A DNA stretch of 64,000 nucleotides from Streptomyces luomodiensis (GCF_031679605.1 NZ_CP117522.1:7564001-7628000), one strand, 5' to 3'; counted from the stretch's first letter, positions 7,439 to 16,670 are shown. The notes: generated from the sequence alone by a model not told the origin. Made by a program: numbers and translations.

Positions 7439-8272
7439 TCAGACCGCGTTGAAGGTCTCGGGGTCCGAGCCCAGACGCTTGCCGGCCTCGAGGGAGTCGA
7501 TCGCCGACAGGTCCTCGGCGTCCAGCTGAAAGTCGAAGACGTCGATGTTCTCCTTGATCCGCGACGGGGTCACGGACTTGGGGATCACCACATTGCCGAT
7601 CTCCAGATGCCAGCGCAGCACCACCTGGGCGGGGGACTTCCCGTGCTTCTCGGCGATCGCCGCGAGCGTCGGGTCCGCCAGCAGGCCCTTGCCCTGGCCG
7701 AGCGGGGACCACGCCTCGGTGGCGATGTCATGGCGGGCGTTGAAGGCGCGCAGCTCCGCCTGCTGGAGCTGCGGGTGCAGCTCGATCTGGTCGACCACCG
7801 GGACGATCGAGGTCTCGGAGAGCAGCCGCTGGATGTGGGCGGGGTGGAAGTTGGACAGGCCGATGGCCTTGGCGCGGCCCTCGGCGTAGATCTTCTCGAA
7901 CGCCTTCCAGGTGTCCAGGTACTTGTCGACCTTGGGCAGCGGCCAGTGGATCAGGTAGAGATCCACATAGTCCAGGCCGAGCTTGGCCAGCGAGGTGTCG
8001 AAGGCGCGCAGGGTCGAGTCGTACCCCTGGTCCGCGTTCCAGAGCTTGGTGGTGACGAACAGCTCGTCGCGCGCGATGCCCGACGCGGCCAGCGCCTTCC
8101 CCGTGCCCTCCTCGTTGCCGTATATCGCGGCGGTGTCGATGCTGCGGTAACCGGCCTCCAGCGCGGTGCCCACCGCGGTCCGCGCCTCGTCGTCCGGTAC
8201 CTGCCAGACGCCGAAGCCGAGCTGCGGCATCCGGACGCCGTTGTTGAGGGTGATGAAGGGGACCTTGCTCAC
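7439..8272 (-). CDS. aldo/keto reductase
   Basis: A 277-residue NADPH-dependent oxidoreductase of the AKR superfamily, AKR5-like (2,5-diketo-D-gluconate reductase type). Signatures: GVRMPQLGFGVWQV at the start, DTAAIYGNEEG with the catalytic Asp and Tyr, FVTTKLWN with the catalytic Lys, LYLIHWP with the His, and IPKSVTPSRIKEN in the cofactor-binding region. I took the GTG at 8272, which gives the canonical MSKVPFITLNNG opening and has AAGGAT upstream; an ORF opening at 8320 would add 16 unlikely residues. Monocistronic; real substrate unknown. Confidence 0.9.
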   Translation of the reverse strand: MSKVPFITLNNGVRMPQLGFGVWQVPDDEARTAVGTALEAGYRSIDTAAIYGNEEGTGKALAASGIARDELFVTTKLWNADQGYDSTLRAFDTSLAKLGLDYVDLYLIHWPLPKVDKYLDTWKAFEKIYAEGRAKAIGLSNFHPAHIQRLLSETSIVPVVDQIELHPQLQQAELRAFNARHDIATEAWSPLGQGKGLLADPTLAAIAEKHGKSPAQVVLRWHLEIGNVVIPKSVTPSRIKENIDVFDFQLDAEDLSAIDSLEAGKRLGSDPETFNAV

Positions 8273-8350
8273 GAGCGGTCGATCCTTACGTCGGTTGTGG
8301 ATGCTTGCTACCAGAGCCACAACGATCAGCGGCCGGCCCGCATTCCCGCC

Positions 8351-8373
8351 ATCAGGTCATCGAATGGCCTGAT
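8351..8373. promoter_or_regulatory. dyad ATCAGG-N11-CCTGAT between two minus-strand genes
   Basis: The 6-bp arms are perfect. It lies between the stop of the unknown gene (8376) and the aldo/keto reductase start (8272). It could be a weak terminator of the former or an operator of the latter; the sequence does not decide. Confidence 0.35.
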
Positions 8374-8375
8374 CA

Positions 8376-9056
8376 CTACCGTGGTGCCGCCAGGCGCAGC
8401 GGGTCCGCGAGCTCGTGCCGGAAACGGCGCAGGGTGTGTCCCTCGCGCACCGTCGCGCCCACCGCGACCGCCGCCCGGCTCACCGCCGCGCGCGGCGCCC
8501 GCACCACCATGGCCAGCCGGTACGTACCGTCGATGCGCACCGCTGAGGTGCGCCGGATCTCCCAGCCCGGGTCGGAGCGCAGCTCCCGCCGCGCCTCCAG
8601 CCAGACCCGCTCGCCGTACGCGGTGGGGACGCCGTGGCGGAATCCGAGCCGCGGGCCGAGGTGGGCCGCGCGCTCCGCTGCCCCGGCAACCGCCTGCCCG
8701 GTGAGCTGGCGCGGGGTCATGGACCAGGCCACCGGCTGGAAGACCGTGCCGCCCCGCCGCACCGGTTCGGCCGTGAGGGTGACATCGAGGTTGACCGAGT
8801 GCAGAACGGGGCCCGGGGTGTCCCGGGCGCAGGTCACCGACAGGTGCACCAGGTGGTAGACGGCGTTGTCCGCCTCCGTCCGGAGGAAGTCCAGCAGATC
8901 CGGATCCGGTCCGACGAGCTCCGCCGTCACCGGTAACGCCACCGGTCCGCCCAGGATCACGCGTCCGGCCAGCCTCGGGCCGGTGGGCTGGGGTGTCTCC
9001 TCGGACAGCAGGGCCAGTTCGCGTTCGGGAAGGTCGGGGAGAATGACATCGATCAT
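8376..9056 (-). CDS. conserved-looking protein of unknown function
   Basis: A 226-residue soluble protein with no signal peptide or membrane helix, which I do not recognise. It has a regular alternation of strands (YHLVHLSVTCAR, SVNLDVTLTAEPVRRGGTVF, YRLAMVVRAPRAAV), so it looks beta-rich and repeat-like. The ATG has a strong AAGGGGG site upstream and follows the acyl-CoA synthetase stop by 19 bases, so the two form an operon. Role unknown. Confidence 0.7.
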   Translation of the reverse strand: MIDVILPDLPERELALLSEETPQPTGPRLAGRVILGGPVALPVTAELVGPDPDLLDFLRTEADNAVYHLVHLSVTCARDTPGPVLHSVNLDVTLTAEPVRRGGTVFQPVAWSMTPRQLTGQAVAGAAERAAHLGPRLGFRHGVPTAYGERVWLEARRELRSDPGWEIRRTSAVRIDGTYRLAMVVRAPRAAVSRAAVAVGATVREGHTLRRFRHELADPLRLAAPR

Positions 9057-9075
9057 TTCGTGCCCCCTTCGCGGC

Positions 9076-10902
9076 TCAGGAACGGTACAGCGCCTCGACC
9101 TCGGCGGCGTACGCCTGTTCGATGGCCTGTCGCTTCAATTTGAGCGACGGCGTCAGCAGACCATGCTCCTCAGAGAACTGCGCGGCAAGTATGCGGAAGG
9201 TACGAATCGACTCCGCCTGGGAGACGGTGGTGTTCGCCGCGACCACCGCCCGCCGGATCTCGGTCTCCAGGTCGGAGTCATGGACCAGGTCACCCGGCGG
9301 CAGCTCCGGTTTGCCGCGCATCGTCAGCCAGTGCGCGACCGCCTCCGAGTCCAGCGTGACCAGCGCCGCGATGTACGGGCGGTCGTTGCCCACCACGATG
9401 CACTGGGCGACCAGCGGATGCGCCCGCACCCGCTCCTCCAGGCCCACCGGGGAGACGGACTTGCCGCTGGAGGTCACCAGGATCTCCTTCTTCCGCCCGG
9501 TGATGGTCAGATAGCCGTCCTCGTCCAGCGTGCCCAGGTCGCCGGTGGCGAGCCAGCCGTCGCGCAACACCGCGTCGGTCGCCTTGGGGTCGCCCAGATA
9601 GCCGGCGAAGACCTGGCCGCCGCGCACCCACACCTCGCCGTCGTCGGCGAGGTGCACCGTGGTGCCGGGAATCGGCACGCCGACCGTCCCGAAGCGGGTC
9701 TGCTCGGGCGGGTTGGCGGTGGCGGCGGCGGTGGACTCGGTGAGGCCGTACCCCTCGTAGATGGTGACGCCCGCGCCCGCGAAGAACAGACCGAGCCGCC
9801 GCTCCATGCCCGAACCGCCCGACATGGCGTGCCGGACCCGGCCGCCCATCGCGGCACGCACCTTGCCGTACACGGTCCTGTCGAAGAACTGGTGCTGCAT
9901 GCGCAGCGCGGCCCCCGGGCCCGGCCCGGTGCCGAACGCCCTGGCCTCCTGCGCCTCCGCGTACCGCACCGCCACGTCCACGGCCTTCTCGAACACCCCC
10001 GACTTGCCCTCCGCCTCGGCCTTGCGGCGGGCCGCCGCGAACACCTTCTCGAAGATGTAGGGCACCGCGAGGATGAAGGTCGGCTGGAAGGTCTGCAGAT
10101 CGGGCAGCAGCGCGGCGGCCGAGAGCTTGGGCTGGTGCCCGAGCTTGACCTTGCCGCGGATGGCGGCGACCTCCACCATCCGGCCGAAGACATGGGCGAG
10201 CGGCAGGAAGAGCAGGGTGGCGGCCTCGTCGCCCCGCTTGGAGTGGAAGGCCTCCTCGTACCGCTCGACGATGTTGTCGCACTCGGCCATCAGATTGGCG
10301 TGCGTGATCACACAGCCCTTGGGGCGGCCGGTGGTGCCCGAGGTGTAGATGACGGTCGCGGTCTGCTCGGGCGTCACGGCCAGCCGGTGCCGTTCGACCA
10401 CATCGTCCTCGATGGTCCGCCCGGCCGACAGCAGTTCCTCCAGCGCCCCCGCGTCCAGTTGCCACAGCCGCTTCAGATGCGGCAGCCGGCCGACCACCGA
10501 ACCGACCGTCATCGCGTGGTCCTCGTGCTCCACGACACAGGCCGAGACCCCCGCGTCATGCAGCATCCAGCAGACCTGCTCGGCGGAGGAGGTGGGGTAG
10601 AGCGGGACGCTCTGGGCGCCGAGGGACCACAGGGCAAAGTCGAAGAGCGTCCATTCGTAGCGGGTGCGGGACATGATGGCGACGCGGTCGCCGAACCGGA
10701 CACCATGGGCCAGCAGCCCCCTGGCGAGCGCCGTCACCTCGTCCCGGAACTGGCCCGCGGTCACGTCCTGCCACCGGCCGTCCGCCGCCTTGCGGGCCAG
10801 CGCCACCCGGTGGGGGTCGGACCGCGCGTGCTCGAAGACGGCATCCGCCAGTCCTCCGGCCTGGGGCGCCGTCGCCATCGGGGGGACGGTGAACTCGCGC
10901 AA
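9076..10902 (-). CDS. long-chain fatty acid-CoA ligase (AMP-forming, FadD15-like)
   Basis: Activates fatty acids to acyl-CoA through an acyl-adenylate (608 residues). The ANL core is complete: the P-loop TVIYTSGTTGRPKG, LPLAHVFGR, YGLTESTAAATANPP, the hinge region GDLGTLDEDGYLTITGRKKE, and SSGKSVSP near the C-terminus. The ORF is open further upstream, but the correct start is most likely the TTG at 10902: AAGGAG stands six bases before it and it yields the MREFTVPP opening typical of this actinobacterial group. It forms a short operon with the unknown gene downstream. Confidence 0.9.
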   Translation of the reverse strand: MREFTVPPMATAPQAGGLADAVFEHARSDPHRVALARKAADGRWQDVTAGQFRDEVTALARGLLAHGVRFGDRVAIMSRTRYEWTLFDFALWSLGAQSVPLYPTSSAEQVCWMLHDAGVSACVVEHEDHAMTVGSVVGRLPHLKRLWQLDAGALEELLSAGRTIEDDVVERHRLAVTPEQTATVIYTSGTTGRPKGCVITHANLMAECDNIVERYEEAFHSKRGDEAATLLFLPLAHVFGRMVEVAAIRGKVKLGHQPKLSAAALLPDLQTFQPTFILAVPYIFEKVFAAARRKAEAEGKSGVFEKAVDVAVRYAEAQEARAFGTGPGPGAALRMQHQFFDRTVYGKVRAAMGGRVRHAMSGGSGMERRLGLFFAGAGVTIYEGYGLTESTAAATANPPEQTRFGTVGVPIPGTTVHLADDGEVWVRGGQVFAGYLGDPKATDAVLRDGWLATGDLGTLDEDGYLTITGRKKEILVTSSGKSVSPVGLEERVRAHPLVAQCIVVGNDRPYIAALVTLDSEAVAHWLTMRGKPELPPGDLVHDSDLETEIRRAVVAANTTVSQAESIRTFRILAAQFSEEHGLLTPSLKLKRQAIEQAYAAEVEALYRS

Positions 10903-11088
10903 TACCTGCTCCTTGAAGCCGCTGGGCACAGCGCCGCGACCGTACCCGATCCGGCCCGGATGCGGGAGAGGTGTTTTGTGCCCGGAACGCACGGAATGCC
11001 GGGCGGCCGGTGAGGTGGCGGGCAGGCCAATCAGGCGTCGGCCAGGGCGGATTGCGAGGAGTCCGGCCCTATGCGCCCCGGCTGTGGC

Positions 11089-11982
11089 TCATATGTAACG
11101 GTCTTCTGCACGAAATCTTCCCGATCGCGGCACAGGGCCCGCCAGGATCGCGGCGGCGAGCCGCTCCGCCGCGGCGTGCGAGGCACCGTCCTGTCGCCGC
11201 CTTCCGTACAACAGCACGAAATCCACCGGGCCGAGGTCGGGCAGCCCGGCCCGTTCGGGCACCGGCGCCAGTCCGGGCGGAATCAGGCCATGGGTGTGCG
11301 CCATCACCCCGAGCCCGGCGCGCGCCGCCGCGACCAGGCCGTTGAGACTGCCGCTGGTGCACACGATCCGCCATGACCTGCCGTGCCGCTCCAGCACGTC
11401 CAGGGCGCGGGCCCGGGTCAGCCCCGGGGGCGGAAAGACGATCAGGGGGAGCGGACGGTCCGGATCCAGCCGCAGCCGTTCGGCGCCGATCCACACCAGC
11501 CGGTCCCGCCACACCAGCTGTCCCCCCGGCCGCTCCTCGGACCGCTTGGCCAGCACCAGATCGAGCTTGCCCGCCTCCAGCCGCTCGTGCAGCGTGCCCG
11601 ACAGCTCGACGGTGAGCTCCAGATCCACCTCGGGGTGATCGCGGCGGAACCCCTCCAGGATCTCCGGCAGCCGGGTCACCACGAAGTCCTCCGAGGCGCC
11701 GAACCGCAGCCGTCCGCGCAGCCGGGTGCCGCGGAACCAGCTCGCCGCCCGCTCGTTCGCCTCCAGGATGGAGCGGGCGAACCCCAGCATCGCCTCGCCG
11801 TCCTCGGTCAGCTCCACCCCGTGGGTGTCCCGGGTGAACAGCTGCCGCCCCACGGCCGCCTCCAGCTTGCGCACCTGCTGGCTCACGGTGGACTGGCGCA
11901 CCCCGAGGCGGTCGGCGGCCTGGGTGAAGCTGAGGGTCTGGGACACCGCGAGAAACGTACGGAGCTGGGCGGGGTCGTACAT
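11089..11982 (-). CDS. LysR-family transcriptional regulator
   Basis: A 297-residue LTTR with the N-terminal winged HTH (LRTFLAVSQTLSFTQAADRL, then VRQSTVSQQVRKLEAAVGRQLF, residues 6-50) and a C-terminal periplasmic-binding-like effector domain (RLRFGASEDFVVTRLPEIL; LDLVLAKRSEERPG). It is divergent from the BASS transporter gene at 12176, a standard LTTR-target arrangement, so it probably controls that transporter in response to its substrate. A dyad that could be its binding site lies between the genes. Confidence 0.9.
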   Translation of the reverse strand: MYDPAQLRTFLAVSQTLSFTQAADRLGVRQSTVSQQVRKLEAAVGRQLFTRDTHGVELTEDGEAMLGFARSILEANERAASWFRGTRLRGRLRFGASEDFVVTRLPEILEGFRRDHPEVDLELTVELSGTLHERLEAGKLDLVLAKRSEERPGGQLVWRDRLVWIGAERLRLDPDRPLPLIVFPPPGLTRARALDVLERHGRSWRIVCTSGSLNGLVAAARAGLGVMAHTHGLIPPGLAPVPERAGLPDLGPVDFVLLYGRRRQDGASHAAAERLAAAILAGPVPRSGRFRAEDRYI

Positions 11983-12000
11983 GGGGCCACCGTACGGGAG

Positions 12001-12021
12001 GTCATCACGGAACGCGATGAC
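12001..12021. promoter_or_regulatory. dyad GTCATC-N9-GATGAC, candidate LysR box
   Basis: Perfect 6-bp arms in the 193-bp divergent region between the LysR gene and the BASS gene, 18 bases upstream of the LysR start codon. Position fits autoregulation plus control of the transporter. Inference from position and symmetry only. Confidence 0.5.
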
Positions 12022-12101
12022 AGTCAGAGCGGTATGCGGGATTCCCGATGACGGTGATCAGGAGCACCATGGACGGGGCCCCGTCCGTGTCCATGGGCCG
12101 T

Positions 12102-12147
12102 GCCAGGGTCCACGCCAGGGCCAGGGTCCACGCCAGGGTTCACGCCA
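12102..12147. repeat. short tandem repeat of CCAGGGTCCACG
   Basis: Three to four imperfect copies of a 12-bp unit in the leader of the BASS gene, just before its ribosome binding site. Possibly just slippage; effect on the leader unknown. Confidence 0.6.
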
Positions 12148-12175
12148 AGCCGGAGAACAGCGAGAAAGAGAACGA

Positions 12176-13264
12176 ATGCCCAGCCCGCACCGCCCGCACC
12201 GCCCGTTCCCGCGCACGATCTCCCTCCCTTCCTGGCTCCCCCTGGACGGTTTCATCCTCGGACTCGTCGGCACCGTGGCGCTCGCCGCGCTGCTGCCGGT
12301 CAGCGGCCGGGCCGCCACCGTCACCGACGGCGCCACCACGGTCGCGGTCGCCTTCCTCTTCTTCCTCTACGGCGCTCGGCTCTCCACCCGTGAGGCGCTG
12401 GACGGGGTGCGCCACTGGCGGCTCCACCTGACCGTGCTGGTGTGCACCTTCGTCGTCTTCCCGGTCCTCGGCCTGGCCGCCCGCGGCCTGGTGCCGTACG
12501 TGCTGACGCACCCGCTCTACACCGGGCTGCTCTTCCTGTGCCTGGTGCCCTCCACGGTCCAGTCCTCCATCGCCTTCACCTCGATCGCCCGGGGCAATGT
12601 CGCCGCCGCGATCTGCGCGGGCTCCTTCTCCAGCCTGCTCGGCGTGGTCGTCACCCCGGTGCTGGTCGCGCTGCTGCTGGGCGGCAGCCAGGGCGGCTTC
12701 TCGGCCGACTCCATGGTCAAGATCGCGCTTCAGCTGCTGGCCCCCTTCCTCGCCGGTCAGCTGCTGCGCCGCTGGATCGGCGGCTTCATCTCCCGGCACC
12801 GGGCGGTGCTGCGCCTGGTGGACCGGGGCTCGGTGCTGCTCGTGGTCTACGCGGCGTTCAGCGAGGGCATGACCCGGGGCATCTGGCACCAGGTCACCCC
12901 GGCCCGGCTGGCCGTCCTGCTCGGCGTCGAGGCGGTCCTCCTCACACTGATGCTCACCCTCACCTCGTACGGCTCGCGCAAGCTCGGCTTCGTCCGCGAG
13001 GACCGGATCACGATCGTCTTCGCGGGGTCGAAGAAGAGTCTGGCGGCCGGGTTGCCGATGGCGAGCGTGCTCTTCGGCGCCCAGGCGAGCCTGGCGGTGC
13101 TGCCGCTGATGCTCTTCCACCAGATGCAGCTGATGGTCTGCGCGGTGCTGGCCCGCCGCTTCGCGGCGCGGGCGCCGGAAGCGGCGGATGCGGAGGCGGG
13201 GACCGAGGCGGATGCGGACGCGCCGGCGGGGTCCGGTGCGGACCCCGCGCTGACCCGCGTCTAG
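12176..13264 (+). CDS. BASS-type (bile acid:Na+ symporter-like) transporter
   Basis: A 362-residue membrane carrier with about ten hydrophobic segments and the family landmarks FLFFLYGARLSTREALDG, CLVPSTVQSSIAFTSIARGN and VFAGSKKSLAAGLPMAS. ATG preceded by GAGAAAGAG. The last 30 residues are an Ala/Asp/Glu-rich tail, outside the carrier fold. It is paralogous to the transporter at 1-914 and pairs with the divergent LysR regulator. Substrate not determinable; known relatives move bile acids, pantoate, pyruvate or other organic anions. Confidence 0.88.
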   Translation: MPSPHRPHRPFPRTISLPSWLPLDGFILGLVGTVALAALLPVSGRAATVTDGATTVAVAFLFFLYGARLSTREALDGVRHWRLHLTVLVCTFVVFPVLGLAARGLVPYVLTHPLYTGLLFLCLVPSTVQSSIAFTSIARGNVAAAICAGSFSSLLGVVVTPVLVALLLGGSQGGFSADSMVKIALQLLAPFLAGQLLRRWIGGFISRHRAVLRLVDRGSVLLVVYAAFSEGMTRGIWHQVTPARLAVLLGVEAVLLTLMLTLTSYGSRKLGFVREDRITIVFAGSKKSLAAGLPMASVLFGAQASLAVLPLMLFHQMQLMVCAVLARRFAARAPEAADAEAGTEADADAPAGSGADPALTRV

Positions 13265-13288
13265 CTGTCCAGCCGCCGCGTCACCGCG

Positions 13289-15253
13289 TCAGCTGTGGGA
13301 GGACCGCACGCGGTCCAGGGGGAGGCGGACCAGGGTGCCCGAGTGGGGACCGTCGAGCGGGGCGTTGAACTCGCGGACCCGGCGCAGTTCGGTGTCGGTC
13401 AGCGCGCGGGCGTAGAGGCGGAACTCGTCCAGGTCGCCGGTCATCCGGGAGCGGCTGTCCACGGCCTGGCCGAGGTGGAGGCCGAAGGGCGCGGTGCGGC
13501 TCACGGTGCCCGGGGCGTCGGGGGCGGTGGCCGGGGCGCCGCCGTCCACGGCGAGGGAGAGCCGTCCGCCGCCGCGGATCAGGGCCAGGTGGTGCCACTG
13601 CCCGTCGTTGTACGGGGTGCCGGTGGCGACCGAGGCGCTGGTGAAGTTCGCGAAGCCGTTGACCGTGGTGATCAGCGCCCGGATCCGGTGACTCCCGGGC
13701 TCACCGCGCAGCCAGACCTGCGGCTGTTTGGTGCCGATGCCGCCCATCCACAGGAACGGATGCTGCCCGGAGGCGGCGGAGTAGCGGAACCACAGGCTCA
13801 CGGTGAAGTCGCGGGTGCCGAGCGGCAGGGCGGTGCGGTACGGGACGCGTACGGCGTCGTCCGTGCCGTCGAAGGACAGCGCGCCGCCGAAACGGCCGTC
13901 GTCGCGCACCGCCGCACCGCCGAGCACGGTCGCGGACCGGGCGCCGGGCGCGCGGTCGTCGGTGGTGGGGGCGGGCGCCTGCCGGGGGCCCAGCCAGTCC
14001 TCGGTGAACCGGGCGAAGCGGATCTCGTCCCGGGCGTCCACCGCACCGCCCTCGTACAGCAGCCCCACCGTGTCCCGCGAGATCGCGACCATGTCGGAGT
14101 AGCCGGACCAGTCGGTGGTGACCACCGTGCCGCGATCGACACCGTCCCAGGTGCGGCCCTCGTCCCAGGAGGAGCGGATCATCATGGTGCGGCGCCGGTC
14201 GGGATCGGCGGGGGCGGAGAAGAGCAGCCGGCCGGGACCGTCGCGGCCGGGGTCGCGCAGCCGCAGGATCGACCCCTGCACCTGGGGAGTGGGCAGATCG
14301 GGGATGGTGCGGAAGGGCGCGGTGAAGCTCTCACCGCCGTCGCGGCTGATGGCGTAGTCGCGGTGGCCGAGGTCGGTGCCGTCCTGCTCCCGCCCGCTGA
14401 CGTAGATCGCTCCGTCGGCCCGCTCCACCAGCGTCATCTCGGACGGCTTCTGGCGGAACGTGCCGTCGTCCGCGAGCGGGAAGGTGTCCACCGCGCCGAT
14501 GCGCCAGCTGTCGCCGCCGTCGTCGCTGTAGGCGAGCGCGGCGTGGTTGTCGGTGATCCGGCCGCCGCCGTAGCTCTCGGTGTTGAGGGTGAAGACCAGC
14601 CGGCCCTTGTGCCGGCCGCGCTGGAGCTGGATGCCGTGGACGGGGCCGGTGGCGTACCAGGAGTTCCACTGGGGCGGCAGCAGCGAGGGGCTCAGATCGC
14701 GCGGGGCCGACCAGGTGGCGCCGTTGTCGTCGCTGTACTGGAGATGCGGGGTGCGGTCACAGGGGACGTCGCAGCTCTGGGAGTCGTCGCGGCCGGTGTT
14801 GTAGGTGCTGGCGAGCATGATGCGACCGGTGCGGGTGTCCACGATGGGCGCGGGGTTGCCATGGGTGTCACCGTCGCCCTCGTTGATCACCTGGAGCGGG
14901 CCCCAGGTGCGGCCGCCGTCGGTGGAGCGCTTGAGGACCAGATCGATGTCCCCGGCGTCACCGCAGTTGTCGACCCGGCCCTCGGCGAAGGCGAGCAGGG
15001 TGCCGTCCTTCGCTTTGACGACCGCGGGGATACGGAAGCAGGAGTACCCCTGCTCCTGGGCGGACGTGAAGAGGACCTGCTGGTCGAAGCCGGAGTCGGG
15101 GGAGGAGGCGGTACGGGCCGCGGACACGGATTCGTCCGTGTCCGCGGCCCGTACCGGAAGCGGAATCAGGGCCAGCGCCGCGGCGGTGAGGAGCACACCG
15201 GCGCGGCGGCGCCAGGGTCTGGTACGGGGACGTGTGCGGAGAACTGACGCCAT
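13289..15253 (-). CDS. secreted exo-alpha-sialidase (GH33) with C-terminal LamG domain
   Basis: An extracellular glycosidase of 654 residues that would release terminal sialic acid from glycoconjugates. Residues 1-36 are a signal peptide (Arg-rich, then LLTAAALALIPLPVRA). The propeller has the RIP arginine motif (CFRIPAVVKAKDGTLLAFAEGR) and several Asp boxes (STDGGRTW, YSDDNGATW, YSDDGGDSW, SRDGGESF). A LamG/concanavalin-like domain occupies about residues 460-640 (FTVSLWFRYSA; NDGQWHHLALIRGGG; GDLDEFRLYARALTDTE). Start: ATG at 15253, with GTG six bases upstream as alternative. The signal-peptide junction is encoded by a perfect 44-base hairpin (separate entry). Convergent with the BASS gene. 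Confidence 0.9.
   Translation of the reverse strand: MASVLRTRPRTRPWRRRAGVLLTAAALALIPLPVRAADTDESVSAARTASSPDSGFDQQVLFTSAQEQGYSCFRIPAVVKAKDGTLLAFAEGRVDNCGDAGDIDLVLKRSTDGGRTWGPLQVINEGDGDTHGNPAPIVDTRTGRIMLASTYNTGRDDSQSCDVPCDRTPHLQYSDDNGATWSAPRDLSPSLLPPQWNSWYATGPVHGIQLQRGRHKGRLVFTLNTESYGGGRITDNHAALAYSDDGGDSWRIGAVDTFPLADDGTFRQKPSEMTLVERADGAIYVSGREQDGTDLGHRDYAISRDGGESFTAPFRTIPDLPTPQVQGSILRLRDPGRDGPGRLLFSAPADPDRRRTMMIRSSWDEGRTWDGVDRGTVVTTDWSGYSDMVAISRDTVGLLYEGGAVDARDEIRFARFTEDWLGPRQAPAPTTDDRAPGARSATVLGGAAVRDDGRFGGALSFDGTDDAVRVPYRTALPLGTRDFTVSLWFRYSAASGQHPFLWMGGIGTKQPQVWLRGEPGSHRIRALITTVNGFANFTSASVATGTPYNDGQWHHLALIRGGGRLSLAVDGGAPATAPDAPGTVSRTAPFGLHLGQAVDSRSRMTGDLDEFRLYARALTDTELRRVREFNAPLDGPHSGTLVRLPLDRVRSSHS
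15111..15154. repeat. perfect 20-bp inverted repeat with 4-base loop inside the sialidase gene
   Basis: The arms at 15111-15130 and 15135-15154 are exact complements with loop TTCG (plus strand) or CGAA (mRNA strand). It covers codons 34-48, encoding the signal-peptide cleavage region, and reads as a mirrored pattern there (VRAADTD then ESVSAAR). In mRNA this would be a very stable hairpin close to the start codon. Confidence 0.9.
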
Positions 15254-15479
15254 GGTCACGGACCTGCCCTTCGGACCGCCCCTTGGGGGGCATCTGGCCA
15301 TCACACCTGGACATCACGACATCAAGACATCCCATGTCTCGCGCATGGCTGCGGCAGAAGTGTCTCGTCCGGCGGCATCCCGGGACAAGAACCGTGCGTC
15401 ATCTCTGTGTGACGCAGCGGAAGTTGGGCCAAGGGGCGGCAGGTGCGCCGCCGGGTCGGCCCATGGCCGGTGTCAGAGC

Positions 15480-16670
15480 TCATGGCGCCGCCGAGCGCCC
15501 GCACAGCGCGTGGTCGATCAGCTCCTTCACCGCCTGGTCCGCGGCGTCCTGCCGTCCCTCGTCCGCCTCGTCGAAGCTGTTCGTCGCGACGGTCACGGCC
15601 CGGCGGCCATCCGTGGTGATGCCATTCTCACTGCTGTAGCCCAGGGCGTTGCCGCCGTGGTGCCAGTAGAAGCCACCGCAGCTCAGCGGGGTGGTCTCCA
15701 GGCCCAGGCCCACGCGGCGCCCCGGCTCTTCGGGCATCGGCACGGTGCGCCGCATCTCGTCCAGTTCGGCGGGGCGCAGCAGCCGTCCGGTGAGGAGCGC
15801 GGTGAACAGGCGGTTGACGTCGCGTGGGGTGGTGACCAGGTCGCCCGCGGCGTCCGCCGCCGTGCCGTTGAACAGCGTGGTGTCGACCGGGCCCCCGCCG
15901 CCCTCCGCGTAGGTGTGGTAGCCGCGGGCGTAAGGAGCGGGAAGCACCGGGGCGTCGCCCGGCAGGGAGGTGCCGGTGAGCCCCAGCGGCCGGATGAGCC
16001 GGTCGCGCACCTCCGCGCGCCAGCCGCGCCCGGTGACCTTCTCGATGATCATTCCGGCGAGGACATAGCCGGTGTTGGAGTAGCGGTAGCCGGTGCCCGG
16101 CTCGAAGTCCGGGGCCTGCCGCACCGCGGCGGCGACCAGCTCCTCGGCCGTGTAGTGCCGGAACCGGTTCCGGTAGTAGCCGTCCGCCGAGTACAGGGCG
16201 GGGAGCAGCTCGGGGAGCCGGGTGACGTTGGGTACCCCGCTGGTGTGCTGGAGCAGCATCCGTACGGTGATCCGGCGGCCGTCGTTGCCGTGGCCGCTCA
16301 CCACGCCCGGCAGCCACCGGTCCACCGGATCGCCCAGCGACAGCCGCCCCTCGCCCACGAGTTGGAGAACGACGGTGGCGACGAAGGTCTTCAGCGTGCT
16401 GCCCGCCCGGTAGTGGTCATCGGGCCGCATGGGGCGCCCCGTGCGGGTGTCGGCCGTGCCGCTGTGGGCGGTGGCCGTGCCGGACGAGGTGTCCAGGACG
16501 GCCGCCACCCCGACCGCCCCGGCCCGGTGGACCGCATCGGCGTCCTGGGCGAGCCGTGCGGTGTGCGACGGCGGCGGCGCGGCCGCCACCAGCGCGGCGA
16601 CGGCCAGGCAGACGGCGGTGGCCGCGCGGGCGGGGGCGGCCGCGGTGGCCGCGGTCACCCGCCGGATCAT
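15480..16670 (-). CDS. secreted beta-lactamase-family serine hydrolase (D-Ala-D-Ala carboxypeptidase-like)
   Basis: A 396-residue penicillin-binding fold enzyme (class C beta-lactamase/DD-peptidase, PF00144). Residues 1-35 are a signal peptide. The catalytic SxxK is GSTLKTF (about residue 90), the second motif is YSNTGYVLAGMII, and HHGGNALGYSSE is the HxG strand. Expected to act on D-Ala peptides or esters outside the cell. Its ATG overlaps the stop of the upstream paralogue by four bases (ATGA), so they are a coupled tandem pair; the shared segment GRLSL-DPVDRWLPGVVSG shows recent duplication. Confidence 0.88.
   Translation of the reverse strand: MIRRVTAATAAAPARAATAVCLAVAALVAAAPPPSHTARLAQDADAVHRAGAVGVAAVLDTSSGTATAHSGTADTRTGRPMRPDDHYRAGSTLKTFVATVVLQLVGEGRLSLGDPVDRWLPGVVSGHGNDGRRITVRMLLQHTSGVPNVTRLPELLPALYSADGYYRNRFRHYTAEELVAAAVRQAPDFEPGTGYRYSNTGYVLAGMIIEKVTGRGWRAEVRDRLIRPLGLTGTSLPGDAPVLPAPYARGYHTYAEGGGGPVDTTLFNGTAADAAGDLVTTPRDVNRLFTALLTGRLLRPAELDEMRRTVPMPEEPGRRVGLGLETTPLSCGGFYWHHGGNALGYSSENGITTDGRRAVTVATNSFDEADEGRQDAADQAVKELIDHALCGRSAAP

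Noticed and set aside
5022..8704. Very long open frames on both strands (735 and 1212 codons) across the repeat tract
   Set aside because: They run antisense to, or out of frame with, recognised genes and are Arg/Gly/Ala/Pro-rich without motifs. They exist because the repeat has few stop codons.
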